This document shows positions 43,145 to 50,718 of a DNA stretch of 64,000 nt, piece by piece (the first letter of the stretch is position 1; every line of letters starts with the position of its first letter). Source of the DNA: Rubrivirga litoralis. GTDB taxonomy: Bacteria > Bacteroidota > Rhodothermia > Rhodothermales > Rubricoccaceae. The stretch is taken from positions 1 to 64,000 of the forward strand of contig NZ_JAVRHT010000018.1 in NCBI RefSeq assembly GCF_031846415.1. Direction: 5' to 3'. The notes below the pieces were generated by a model, which was not told the origin of the DNA, did no database searches, and saw only the letters and a program-made list of their open reading frames with translations. The position numbers were made by a program, and so were the translations under genes.

Positions 43145-44041
43145 ATGCGCCCGCCCCGCCCCGCCCTCCTCGTGCTCGCCGCGCTCGTGGCCGTCGCCGG
43201 CTGCCGCGCCGACGCGCCGGGCGGGGTGGCCGACGACCTGGGCCGGGCCGTCGACCTGGACGCGACGCCGCGGAGCGTGCTCCCGCTCGCCCCCAACGTC
43301 ACCGAGCTCGTCGTGGCCGCCGCAGGCGCCGACCGGCTCGCGGGCGTGGCCGTCGCCGACGACTTCCCGCCGGCCGTGACCGGGCTCCCGCGGTTCCAGT
43401 CGTACCCGCTGGACACCGAGGCCGTCGTCGCGCTCGACCCCGACCTCGCAGTCGGCTCCGACGACGTGAACCCGACCGACCAGGCCGACGGGCTGGCCGC
43501 GCTCGGCGTGCCGACCTACCTGTTCGCCTTCGACGAGGTGGCCGACGTGCCGCGCGCGCTCCGCACGCTCGACACGCTGCTCGCGTCGTCGGGCGGGGCG
43601 GCAGCGGCGGCGGCGTTCGAGGACCGCGTCCGCGCCGTCGAGCGGGCCGTGCGCTCGTACAGCCGCCCGCGCGTCCTGCTCCTGGTCGGAGACGAGTCGC
43701 TGTACGCGTTCGGCCGCGACTCGCACGCGAGCGAGCTCGTGCGGCTGGCCGGCGGCGACAACGTGACCGACGCGTTCCCCGGCCGCGCGGCGCAGCCCAG
43801 CGAGGAGGCGATCCTGGAGGCGGCCCCCGAGGTCGTCGTCGTGCTCGGGGGGGCGGACTACGACGCCGAGCGGCTGTTCGAGAAACACCCGGCGTTCCTC
43901 GACCTCCCGGCCGTCCGCAGCGGGCGCGTCTACGGGCTCGACGCGGACCTCGTGAGCCGGGCGGGGCCGCGCCTCGCCGAGGGCCTGGAGCGGCTGGCCC
44001 GGCTCCTGCACCCGGAGGCGTTCGCCGCCGGCGCCGCGTGA
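43145..44041 (+). CDS. BtuF/FhuD-type substrate-binding lipoprotein
   Basis: Periplasmic binding component of an iron-siderophore or cobalamin ABC importer. The 298-residue product has a signal peptide with lipobox VAGC, then the two-lobed fold. It shows RSVLPLAPNVTELVVAAAGADRLAGV (entry motif of the class III binding proteins), LDPDLAVGSDDVN, VLLLVGDESLYAFGRDSHASELVRLAGGDN and AVRSGRVYGLD. Its stop overlaps the GTG start of the permease gene. Whether the substrate is cobalamin, heme or a siderophore cannot be told; the lack of any upstream riboswitch gives no support for cobalamin. Confidence 0.88.
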   Translation: MRPPRPALLVLAALVAVAGCRADAPGGVADDLGRAVDLDATPRSVLPLAPNVTELVVAAAGADRLAGVAVADDFPPAVTGLPRFQSYPLDTEAVVALDPDLAVGSDDVNPTDQADGLAALGVPTYLFAFDEVADVPRALRTLDTLLASSGGAAAAAAFEDRVRAVERAVRSYSRPRVLLLVGDESLYAFGRDSHASELVRLAGGDNVTDAFPGRAAQPSEEAILEAAPEVVVVLGGADYDAERLFEKHPAFLDLPAVRSGRVYGLDADLVSRAGPRLAEGLERLARLLHPEAFAAGAA

Positions 44042-45174
44042 GCCGCCCCGCCCCGCCTGGCCGGGCACGGCGCGTCCGCGAGCGGGGCGGGGCGGGGCTG
44101 CCGCCGGACCGCCCCGCCCGCACCGAGCGGCGGCGGCGGCCTCCCAAACCACCCCGCTCGACGTTCGCCGCGCACGGCACGCCCCTCGTCGCGCTCGGGC
44201 TGGGGGCCGCCGTCGCGCTCGCCGTCGTGGCGAGCGTGGTCTGGGGGAGCGCGGACCTGGGGGCGGGGCGGGTCTGGGCCGCGCTCGTCGGCGGCGGCAC
44301 GGCGACCGACCGGACGATCGTGTGGTCGCTCCGGCTCCCGCGCGTGGTCCTCGCGCTCTCGGTCGGCGGCGGCCTCGCCGTCGTGGGCGTGGCGATGCAG
44401 GCGCTCGTGCGCAACCCGCTCGCCGAGCCGTACATCCTGGGCGCGTCGAGCGGGGCGAGCGCCGGGGCCGCCCTCTTCTTTCTCGGCTTCCTGCCGCCCG
44501 TCGTCTCGCGCGCCGTGTCGATGCCGGTCGCGGCCGTCGCCGGCGCGTGGCTGGCCGTGGCCGCCGTGTTCGCCGTCGCCCGGCGCGGACCGACGCTCTC
44601 GACGACGCGGCTGCTGCTGGCCGGCGTGGCGATGTCGGCGCTCCTGGGGTCGGTGACGGCCTTCGTGACCTACGCCTCGCCCGAGCCGGACAAGCTTCGG
44701 ACCGTCCTGTTCTGGCTGCTCGGCTCGCTCACGCGCGCCCGGTGGTCGGAGGTGTGGGCGCCGCTGGCCGTCTCGCTCGGGGCGGGCGGGGCGCTGTGGG
44801 CGCTCGCGCGTCCGCTCGACCTGCTGACGATGGGCGAGGAGCCGGCGGCGGCGCTGGGCGTCCCGGTCGAGGCGCTGAAGCGGACGCTCGTGGCCGTCGC
44901 CGCCGTAGCGACGGGCGTGCTGGTCGCGTCGGCCGGGGTCATCGGGTTCGTCGGGCTCATCGTGCCCCACGCCGCCCGCCTCCTCATCGGCGCCACGCAC
45001 CGGCGGCTCGTCCCGCTCGCGTTCGCCGGCGGCGCCCTGTTCCTGCTCCTCGCCGACCTCGCCGCGCGGACGGTGCTGCCCGGCCAGGAGGTGCCCGTCG
45101 GCGTGCTGACGGCGATCTGCGGCGTCCCGTTTTTCCTCGCGCTCCTGCGCGGGTTCGGGCGCGGCCTGGGCTGA
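44038..45174 (+). CDS. FecCD-family ABC transporter permease
   Basis: Inner-membrane permease of the BtuC/FecCD family that works with the preceding binding protein. The 378-residue product has eight to ten hydrophobic segments. Family signatures include RLPRVVLALSVGGGLAVVGV, MQALVRNPLAEPYILGASSGASAGA, GVIGFVGLIVPHAARLLIG and LLLADLAARTV. The first 45 residues are a basic, Pro-rich extension encoded by G/C motifs, so a later start is possible. GTG 44038 overlaps the previous stop. The ATP-binding subunit expected next is missing; a repeat-rich region and dxs follow. Confidence 0.92.
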   Translation: MSRPAPPGRARRVRERGGAGLPPDRPARTERRRRPPKPPRSTFAAHGTPLVALGLGAAVALAVVASVVWGSADLGAGRVWAALVGGGTATDRTIVWSLRLPRVVLALSVGGGLAVVGVAMQALVRNPLAEPYILGASSGASAGAALFFLGFLPPVVSRAVSMPVAAVAGAWLAVAAVFAVARRGPTLSTTRLLLAGVAMSALLGSVTAFVTYASPEPDKLRTVLFWLLGSLTRARWSEVWAPLAVSLGAGGALWALARPLDLLTMGEEPAAALGVPVEALKRTLVAVAAVATGVLVASAGVIGFVGLIVPHAARLLIGATHRRLVPLAFAGGALFLLLADLAARTVLPGQEVPVGVLTAICGVPFFLALLRGFGRGLG

Positions 45175-45177
45175 GGC

Positions 45178-45233
45178 GGGCAGCGGGCAGCGGGCAGCGG
45201 GCAGCGGGCAGCGGGCAGCGGGCAGCGGGCAGC
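45178..45233. repeat. Tandem heptamer array (GGGCAGC)x8
   Basis: Eight perfect copies beginning four bases after the permease stop codon (45172-45174). The following 45 bases are nearly identical to those after the 11-copy array at 47713-47789. Confidence 0.95.
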
Positions 45234-45356
45234 GAAGATGCGCCACCCCGCCCGCGATGCCATCCGAGACCGCCCCGCCGCCGGCGGGGGCGGGGTGGCA
45301 ATGGGCGGGGTGGGGCGGTGACGGGCCGCGGCGTCCAGAACCGCCCCGCTCGCCCT

Positions 45357-45376
45357 GGACACGACACGTCGTGTCC
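45357..45376. repeat. GGACACGAC hairpin mini-repeat (copy 3)
   Basis: Perfect 9-base arms GGACACGAC and GTCGTGTCC with a two-base loop, then CTACGGGTGCC. Compared with the copy at 19750-19769 both arms changed together (GGC/GCC to GAC/GTC). Confidence 0.85.
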
Positions 45377-45409
45377 CTACGGGTGCCCCTCGCTGGGCGG
45401 GGCGGCGTC

Positions 45410-45434
45410 GTAGGGGCGACCGGCGGTCGCCCGT
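45410..45434. repeat. GTAGGGGCGACC hairpin mini-repeat (copy 4)
   Basis: Perfect 8-base arms GGGCGACC and GGTCGCCC with loop GGC; flanked by AGTCAGGGCACGATGGGCG, also present beside copy 2 at 32.1 kb. Confidence 0.9.
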
Positions 45435-45500
45435 AGTCAGGGCACGATGGGCGAGGCGGCGCCGGGTCAGACCGCCCCGCCTGCCCAACGACCACCCCTA

Positions 45501-45540
45501 GCCCTCTTGGCTTCGCCGACGCTGCGCGGTGTCCAAGAGG
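45501..45540. repeat. CCCTCTTGG hairpin repeat (copy 3)
   Basis: Perfect 9-base arms CCCTCTTGG and CCAAGAGGG around a loop with TTCGCCGACGCTGCGCGG. Relative to copy 2 at 32.26 kb (CCCTCCTGG with CCAGGAGGG) the arms differ by a matched pair of changes. Confidence 0.85.
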
Positions 45541-45643
45541 GGAACTGCCGCCGCCTCCAGTTGATGGCAGTCTCGCCTCCGACCACCCCGCCCTCGCCAA
45601 TCGCCCGAGCGGGGCGGGGTGGAACAAAACCGGCGCCACCCCG

Positions 45644-45671
45644 CCCACTTCCCACTTCCCACTTCCCACTT
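45644..45671. repeat. Tandem heptamer array (CCCACTT)x4
   Basis: Four perfect CCCACTT copies, about 100 bases before the dxs start codon. On the other strand the unit is GGGAAGT/AAGTGGG, again GGG plus four bases. Confidence 0.92.
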
Positions 45672-45769
45672 CCCTTTCAACTCGCGCTGAAACCACACGC
45701 GGCGGCCCCGTGTCCGACGGTCGCCCCTCTATCTTTGGCTACCCGCCCCTGGGTCTGCCCCCAGCGTCT

Positions 45770-47713
45770 ATGTCCGAGGCCGTCCCGCCCCTCACGCCCG
45801 GCCCCCTCCTCGCCACCATCGAGCGCCCCGCGGACGTCCGCGCGCTGCCCGTCGAGCGGCTGCCCCAGCTCTGCGACGAGCTCCGCGCGCACATCATCGA
45901 CATCGTGTCGGTCCACGGCGGGCACTTTGGGGCGTCGCTGGGCGTCGTCGAGCTGACGGTCGCGCTCCACTGGGCGTACGACACGCCGGACGACCAGCTC
46001 GTGTGGGACGTCGGGCACCAGGCGTACGGGCATAAGATCCTGACCGGCCGCCGCGACGCGTTCCCGACGAACCGGACGTACGGCGGCGTCAGCGGCTTCC
46101 CCAAACGCTCCGAGAGCGAGTACGACACGTTCGGCGTGGGCCACGCCTCGACGTCGATCTCGGCCGCCCTCGGCATGGCCAAGGCCCGCGACCTGAAGCG
46201 GACCGACCAGCGCGTCGTCGCCGTCATCGGCGACGGGTCGATGACGGGCGGGCTCGCCTTCGAGGGGCTCAACAACGCGGGCGCGGCCCACACCGACCTC
46301 CTCGTCGTCCTCAACGACAACCGGATCTCGATCGACCCCAACGTCGGCGCCCTCCACGAGTACCTCGCCGGGCTCTCGGCGTCGGGCGGGTGGAACGCGC
46401 TCAAGGGCGGCGTCTGGAGCGCGCTCGACGAGCTCAAAGGCATGGGCGGGGGGACGCTCCAGCGCCTAGCCTCGCGGCTCGAGGACGGCGTCAAGGCCGT
46501 GCTCACGCCGGGCATGCTGTTCGAAGCCTTCGGGTTCCGCTACATCGGCCCCACCGACGGCCACGACGTGGTCACGCTCGCCCGGCGCCTCAAGGAGCTC
46601 CGCGGGCTCTCCGGCCCGATCCTCCTCCACACGCTGACGGTCAAGGGCAAGGGATTCGCGCCGGCCGAGGCCGACCAGGTCAAGTGGCACGCGCAGTCGA
46701 GCCCGTTCGACAAGGTGACGGGCAAGAGCCTGGCCGTCCCGACGGCGGCCGGGACCAAGCCGCCCAAGTGGCAGGACGTGTTCGGCGACGCCCTCGTCGA
46801 GCTCGCCGAACTGGACGAGCGCGTCGTCGGCATCACGGCGGCCATGCCGTCGGGGACGAGCCTGGGCACCATGATGGAGGCCATGCCGGACCGGGCGTTC
46901 GACGTCGGCATCGCCGAGATGCACGCGGTCGTGTTCGCAGCCGGCCTCGCGACGCAGGGGATGCGCCCGTTCTGCGCCATCTACTCGACGTTCCTCCAGC
47001 GGGCGTACGACGGCGTCGTCCACGACGTGGCGCTCCAGCACCTGCCCGTCGTGTTCTGCATGGACCGCGCCGGCGTCGTCGGCGCCGACGGGCCGACCCA
47101 CCACGGGACGCTCGACGTGCCGATCATGAGGGCCGTCCAGGGCATGGTCGTCGCCGCCCCGCTCGACGAGCAGGACCTCCGCGACCTGATGTTCACGGCG
47201 CTCGGCCACGACGACGGCCCGTTCGCGATCCGCTACCCGCGCGGCGCGGCGACGGGCATGGCGCTCCGCGACGGGTTCGAGGCGCTCCCCATCGGCAAGG
47301 GCCGCCGCGTCGCCGACGGCGACGACGTGGCGATCGTGACCTACGGGGCCATCGGCACCTACGTCCCCGAAGTCCGCGAGCGCCTGGCTGCGCGGGGCGT
47401 CTCGGCGGCCCACTACGACCTCCGGTTCGCCAAGCCCATCGACGGCGCGCTCCTCACCGAAGTGTTCGGCCGGTTCCGGCGCGTGGTCACGGTCGAGGAC
47501 GGCGTCCGCGAGGGCGGGGCGGGCTCGGCCGTCCTCGAATGGGCGGCCGACGCGGGCGCGCTGGACGGCGTGGAGGTGGTCCGGCTCGGGCTGCCCGACC
47601 GGTTCGTCGAGCACGGGACGCAGCGGCAGCTCCACGACGAGGTCGGCATCGGGCCGGACGGGATCGAGCGGGCCGCGCTCGCGCTCGTGGGCGCCGAGGC
47701 GGAGGCCGCGTAG
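45770..47713 (+). CDS. dxs: 1-deoxy-D-xylulose-5-phosphate synthase
   Basis: Thiamine-diphosphate enzyme that condenses pyruvate and glyceraldehyde-3-phosphate, the entry step of the non-mevalonate isoprenoid pathway. The 647-residue product has the transketolase-like entry SVHGGHFGASLGVVELTVALH and DVGHQAYGHKILTGRR. The cofactor motif GDGSMTGGLAFEGLNNAG follows, then a pyrimidine-binding domain with IAEMHAVVFAAGLA and the C-terminal domain. ATG 45770 gives the normal N-terminus. The gene is flanked on both sides by composite repeat blocks; its TAG stop is the first G of the downstream GGGCAGC array. Confidence 0.97.
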   Translation: MSEAVPPLTPGPLLATIERPADVRALPVERLPQLCDELRAHIIDIVSVHGGHFGASLGVVELTVALHWAYDTPDDQLVWDVGHQAYGHKILTGRRDAFPTNRTYGGVSGFPKRSESEYDTFGVGHASTSISAALGMAKARDLKRTDQRVVAVIGDGSMTGGLAFEGLNNAGAAHTDLLVVLNDNRISIDPNVGALHEYLAGLSASGGWNALKGGVWSALDELKGMGGGTLQRLASRLEDGVKAVLTPGMLFEAFGFRYIGPTDGHDVVTLARRLKELRGLSGPILLHTLTVKGKGFAPAEADQVKWHAQSSPFDKVTGKSLAVPTAAGTKPPKWQDVFGDALVELAELDERVVGITAAMPSGTSLGTMMEAMPDRAFDVGIAEMHAVVFAAGLATQGMRPFCAIYSTFLQRAYDGVVHDVALQHLPVVFCMDRAGVVGADGPTHHGTLDVPIMRAVQGMVVAAPLDEQDLRDLMFTALGHDDGPFAIRYPRGAATGMALRDGFEALPIGKGRRVADGDDVAIVTYGAIGTYVPEVRERLAARGVSAAHYDLRFAKPIDGALLTEVFGRFRRVVTVEDGVREGGAGSAVLEWAADAGALDGVEVVRLGLPDRFVEHGTQRQLHDEVGIGPDGIERAALALVGAEAEAA

Positions 47714-47789
47714 GGCAGCGGGCAGCGGGCAGCGGGCAGCGGGCAGCGGGCAGCGGGCAGCGGGCAGCGGGCAGCGGGCAGCGGGCAGC
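47713..47789. repeat. Tandem heptamer array (GGGCAGC)x11
   Basis: Eleven perfect copies starting with the last base of the dxs stop codon. After it come ATGCACCACCCCGCCCGCG and further bases shared with the array at 45.2 kb, then CCGCCCC motifs and a GTAGGGGCGACC hairpin at 47859-47883. Confidence 0.95.
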
Positions 47790-47858
47790 GGGCAAAATGC
47801 ACCACCCCGCCCGCGACGCCATCCGGGACCGCCCCGCCCCCGCCGTGGGCGGGGTGGC

Positions 47859-47883
47859 GTAGGGGCGACCGGCGGTCGCCCGT
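47859..47883. repeat. GTAGGGGCGACC hairpin mini-repeat (copy 5)
   Basis: Perfect 8-base arms GGGCGACC and GGTCGCCC with loop GGC. It forms the right part of the composite block that begins with the 11-copy GGGCAGC array. A half copy without the second arm lies at 55953-55965, where its TAG is the stop codon of the SRPBCC gene. Confidence 0.9.
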
Positions 47884-47977
47884 GGTCAGAGATCGCCCTC
47901 GGCGTGGGCGGGGTGGGCAGACGCCGCCCCGCCCGCGGCGCGTTCCCTATTCTGACGACCGCCCCGCCCCCGGACCC

Positions 47978-48586
47978 ATGCCCGACGCCGTCCTCCAGCC
48001 GCTCCTCGACTCGCCCGCGCTGCCCCGGCACGTCGAGGCGCTCCGGGCCGCGCTCCGGGCGGAGGGCGAAGCGCGTGAGCGGTTCCGGGACCAGCTCACG
48101 CCGTCCACGAAGGCCGAGTTCATCAACGGAGAGATCGTCATGCACTCGCCCGCCCGAGACGCCCACAACCAAGTCGTTGGCCGTCTGTCGTCCCTTCTCC
48201 GCGCCTACAACGACGCGAACGCGGTGGGCGGGGTGGTCGCCGCCGAGAAGGCGCTCGTCGGGCTGACGCGGAACGACTACGAGCCGGACGTGGCGTTCTG
48301 GGGGGCGGGCAAGGCGGAGCAGATCGGGCGCGACACGCTCGTCTACCCCGCCCCCGACCTCGTCGCCGAGGCCCTCAGCGCGAGCACGGCCGGGCGCGAC
48401 CGCGGCGTCAAGCGCGAAGACTACGAGGCCCACGAGGTCGCCGAGTACTGGATCGTCGACGCCGACGACGAGACGGTCGTCGCCCACCGGATGGAGGGCG
48501 GCCGCTACCGCAACGAGGAGGTGGGGACGCTCCTCGCGAGCGCGACCGTGCCCGGATTCTCCGTCCCCACGCGCGCGCTGTTCTGA
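47978..48586 (+). CDS. Uma2-family endonuclease
   Basis: Protein of the Uma2 (DUF820) family with a restriction-endonuclease-like PD-(D/E)xK fold; biological role unclear. The 202-residue product has the family entry KAEFINGEIVMHSPA and YEPDVAFWGAG, which supplies the catalytic Asp. VYPAPDLVAEALSAST, KREDYEAHEVAEYWIVDADDETV and a final TLLASATVPGFSVPTRALF complete it. Such proteins are numerous in cyanobacteria and Chloroflexota and often lie in repeat-rich, mobile surroundings; here it follows directly after a composite repeat block. ATG 47978 is chosen as the first that gives a normal N-terminus. Confidence 0.9.
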   Translation: MPDAVLQPLLDSPALPRHVEALRAALRAEGEARERFRDQLTPSTKAEFINGEIVMHSPARDAHNQVVGRLSSLLRAYNDANAVGGVVAAEKALVGLTRNDYEPDVAFWGAGKAEQIGRDTLVYPAPDLVAEALSASTAGRDRGVKREDYEAHEVAEYWIVDADDETVVAHRMEGGRYRNEEVGTLLASATVPGFSVPTRALF

Positions 48587-48656
48587 CGACGCGGCGCACC
48601 TCGCCGCGCTCCGCGCCGTCCTCCTCTAGCCGCCCCGCCCCGCCCGACGGCGGGCC

Positions 48657-49673
48657 TCACCCCGCCCGCTCCTTCAGCAGGTCGAGCACGGCCGCCTCGC
48701 TCGGGCGGAGGCCCCTCGGCGTGTTGCCGGCGTTCCGGCGCCGGAGCCGCCCCGCCAGGTCGCGCTCGCGGAAGGCGTCGAGGACGTCGGGGTGGACGTA
48801 GTACTGGCGGCACACGGCGGGCGTGTTGCCCAGCCGCTCGGCCGTGTCCTTGACGGCCTGCACGATGGCGCCGTCGAGCTCGTCGTCCGGGAGGTCGTCG
48901 CCGCGCTCGGCGAGGCGCTCGGCGGCCGTGACCGTGCCGCCCCAGGTGCGGAAGTCCTTGGCCGAAAAGTCCTCGCCGGTCGTCTCCTGGAGGTAGCCGT
49001 TGACGTGGCCGCTCTCGACGTCCTGCTTGTCGCCGGCCTCGTCGTAGAACTGGAACAGGTCATAGCCCGGGATGTCGCGGCACGCCTTGACGAGCTCGGC
49101 GAGGCGCGGGTCGCGGACGGCCAGCGCCCGCGTCTTTCCGCTCTTGCCGGTAAACTCCAGCCGGACCCCTTTCTCCTCGAACGTGGCGTGTTTGTCGCGG
49201 ATCGTGGTCAGCCCGTAGGACCCGTTCTGGGCCGCGTACTGCTCGTTCCCCACGCGAATTAGCGTCTCGTCGAGGAGCCGGACGCAGAGCGCGAGCACGG
49301 TCTCGCGGTCGGTGCCGCCGTCCGCCAGGTCGGCCTCGACGCGGGCGCGGAGGGCGGGGAGCGCCTCGGCGAACCCGACCATCCGGTCGAACTTGAGCCG
49401 GTTCCGGTGGGCCTCCCAGTCCGGGTGGTAGCGGTACTGCTTGCGGCCCTTGGCGTCGCGGCCGGTCGCCTGGAGGTGGCCGTTGGGAAGGGGGCAGATC
49501 CAGACGTCGTCGTAGGCGGGCGGGATGGCGAGCGCCTCGATCCGCTCGCGGACCTCCGGCGACACGAGCTCGCCGTCGGGCCGGTGGTACGAGAACCCGG
49601 TCCCGCGGCGGACGCGGGTGATGCCGGGGCGGGAGTCGTCGGCGTAGCGGAGGCCGGGCGGGGTGGCGGGCAC
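48657..49673 (-). CDS. DNA topoisomerase IB
   Basis: Poxvirus-like type IB topoisomerase that relaxes supercoils through a 3'-phosphotyrosine link. The 338-residue product has the entry RVRRGTGFSYHRPDGE and AIPPAYDDVWICPLPNGHLQATGRDAKGRKQYRYH, a typical family stretch. Catalytic residues lie in LTTIRDKHA (Arg) and EFTGKSGK (Lys). The active-site tyrosine is in NTPAVCRQYYVHPDV (the second Tyr, just before VHP). No ATG fits; GTG 49673 gives the expected N-terminus, and the Pro/Arg-rich upstream frame is repeat-derived. Confidence 0.92.
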   Translation of the reverse strand: MPATPPGLRYADDSRPGITRVRRGTGFSYHRPDGELVSPEVRERIEALAIPPAYDDVWICPLPNGHLQATGRDAKGRKQYRYHPDWEAHRNRLKFDRMVGFAEALPALRARVEADLADGGTDRETVLALCVRLLDETLIRVGNEQYAAQNGSYGLTTIRDKHATFEEKGVRLEFTGKSGKTRALAVRDPRLAELVKACRDIPGYDLFQFYDEAGDKQDVESGHVNGYLQETTGEDFSAKDFRTWGGTVTAAERLAERGDDLPDDELDGAIVQAVKDTAERLGNTPAVCRQYYVHPDVLDAFRERDLAGRLRRRNAGNTPRGLRPSEAAVLDLLKERAG

Positions 49674-49900
49674 GGGCGGCGGGTCGGGTGGTGGGCAGCG
49701 GGCTCCTCGCCCGCCGCGCGGTGCAAGCCCGCCCCGCCCCGCCCGGTTCCAGCGCGCCGCCGGCTCAGGAGGCACCTGGGCGGGGCGGCCGCGCCGCCCT
49801 ACGCGCGTCTGGTCCGAAAGGACCACCCCGCCCCGTCCGCGCGGACCAACGGGCGGGGCGGGCCGGGACCGACGTTGGGACCTCACGCTCCCCGACCGCC

Positions 49901-50485
49901 ATGTTGCCCGCCCCGCTCGCCGCCCTCGTCTTGCTCGTCATGTTGGCGCCGGCCGCGCAGGCGCAGGTCGGGCCGCACCGCCAGAGCGGCCCGCGCGTCG
50001 GCGTGACGTACCTCGCGCCGGGCGTCGTCGCGCGGATCAACGAAGCGACGCGCGAGGGCGGCACGGGCGACCGGATCGACCCCTCGTTCCCGGTCGTGAC
50101 GCAGTTCGGGTGGCAGTTCGAGTTCCAGACGTTCCAGACCGCGAGCGGGGCGACGGGCGTGGCCGAGGTCGTCCCGCTCCTCAGCGGGCTCGACCGCGGG
50201 CTCCTCCTCCCCAGCCTCACCTTCGTCTCCGGTCTGCGGACGCGGGGCGGCGTCGAGGTCGGCGCCGGGCCGAACGTGTCGGTGAGCGTCCACGAGAGGC
50301 CCGACCGCCGGGGCGACCAGGACGTCGTGGGCGCCGACGTCCGCCTGGGGCTCGCGCTCGTAGCCGGCGTGAACGCCCGTCTCGACGGCGTGAGCGTGCC
50401 CGTGAACGCGGCCGTCGTGCTCGGCGCAGGCGGGGCGCGGCTGAGCCTGCTCGTCGGGCTCAACACGTCGTCGGCGCGGTATTGA
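49901..50485 (+). CDS. Secreted beta-rich protein of unknown function
   Basis: The 194-residue product has a signal peptide ending PAAQAQ, then an alternating hydrophobic pattern suggestive of beta strands: VGVTYLAPGVVARI, FGWQFEFQTFQTASG, LLLPSLTFVSGLRTRGGVEVGAGPNVSVS, LGLALVAGVNARL and ARLSLLVGLNTSSARY. The ending in an aromatic residue and the strand pattern fit a small outer-membrane barrel. I do not recognise the family. It stands between topoisomerase IB (opposite strand) and cysS. Confidence 0.65.
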   Translation: MLPAPLAALVLLVMLAPAAQAQVGPHRQSGPRVGVTYLAPGVVARINEATREGGTGDRIDPSFPVVTQFGWQFEFQTFQTASGATGVAEVVPLLSGLDRGLLLPSLTFVSGLRTRGGVEVGAGPNVSVSVHERPDRRGDQDVVGADVRLGLALVAGVNARLDGVSVPVNAAVVLGAGGARLSLLVGLNTSSARY

Positions 50486-50519
50486 GGACTGTGTGGTAGA
50501 GCGTGGCGGAGCGGTCCTC

Positions 50520-50565
50520 TCCTGGACATCGCACAGCCTCGGCGCAGCCAGGGGGAATCCAGGGC
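50520..50565. repeat. Degenerate copy of the CTCCTGG/CCAGG hairpin repeat (copy 4)
   Basis: CTCCTGGACATCGCACAGCC followed by TCGGCGCAGCCAGGGGGAATCCAG resembles the other hairpin copies in reverse orientation but has diverged. It lies between the secreted-protein gene and cysS; the rest of the gap has G/C motifs. Confidence 0.5.
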
Positions 50566-50718
50566 GGCCGCCCCGCCCGACCGCAGCGCCGTCGGAGGTG
50601 ACCGCGCTACCCGGCGGCGCAGCGGCCACGGGGAACGGCCAAGCCTCGGCGAACCGGGGCACGGATGCGGGCGGGGCGGGTAGGTTGGCCGCCCCGCCCT
50701 CCGGGTCCGCCCCCGCCC

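Larger units (their letters stand above)
45175..45769. other. 595-base repeat-rich region upstream of dxs
   Basis: A chain of repeats with no supportable gene. It holds the (GGGCAGC)x8 array at 45178-45233 with the shared flank CACCCCGCCCGCGATGCC, and a GGACACGAC hairpin at 45357-45376. A GTAGGGGCGACC hairpin follows at 45410-45434, then the CCCTCTTGG hairpin at 45501-45540 and a (CCCACTT)x4 array at 45644-45671. CCGCCCC motifs lie between them. Most of these families also occur in the 547-base region before zwf. Confidence 0.65.

Noticed and set aside
45178..47789. CRISPR-like array
   Set aside because: Units are seven bases with no spacers and no cas genes nearby; they are tandem heptamers.
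44670..47822. Frames encoding repeated RCPLPAA peptides on the minus strand at the GGGCAGC arrays
   Set aside because: The peptide is a direct translation of the tandem heptamers; period seven gives the same seven-residue peptide in any open frame. Not a gene.
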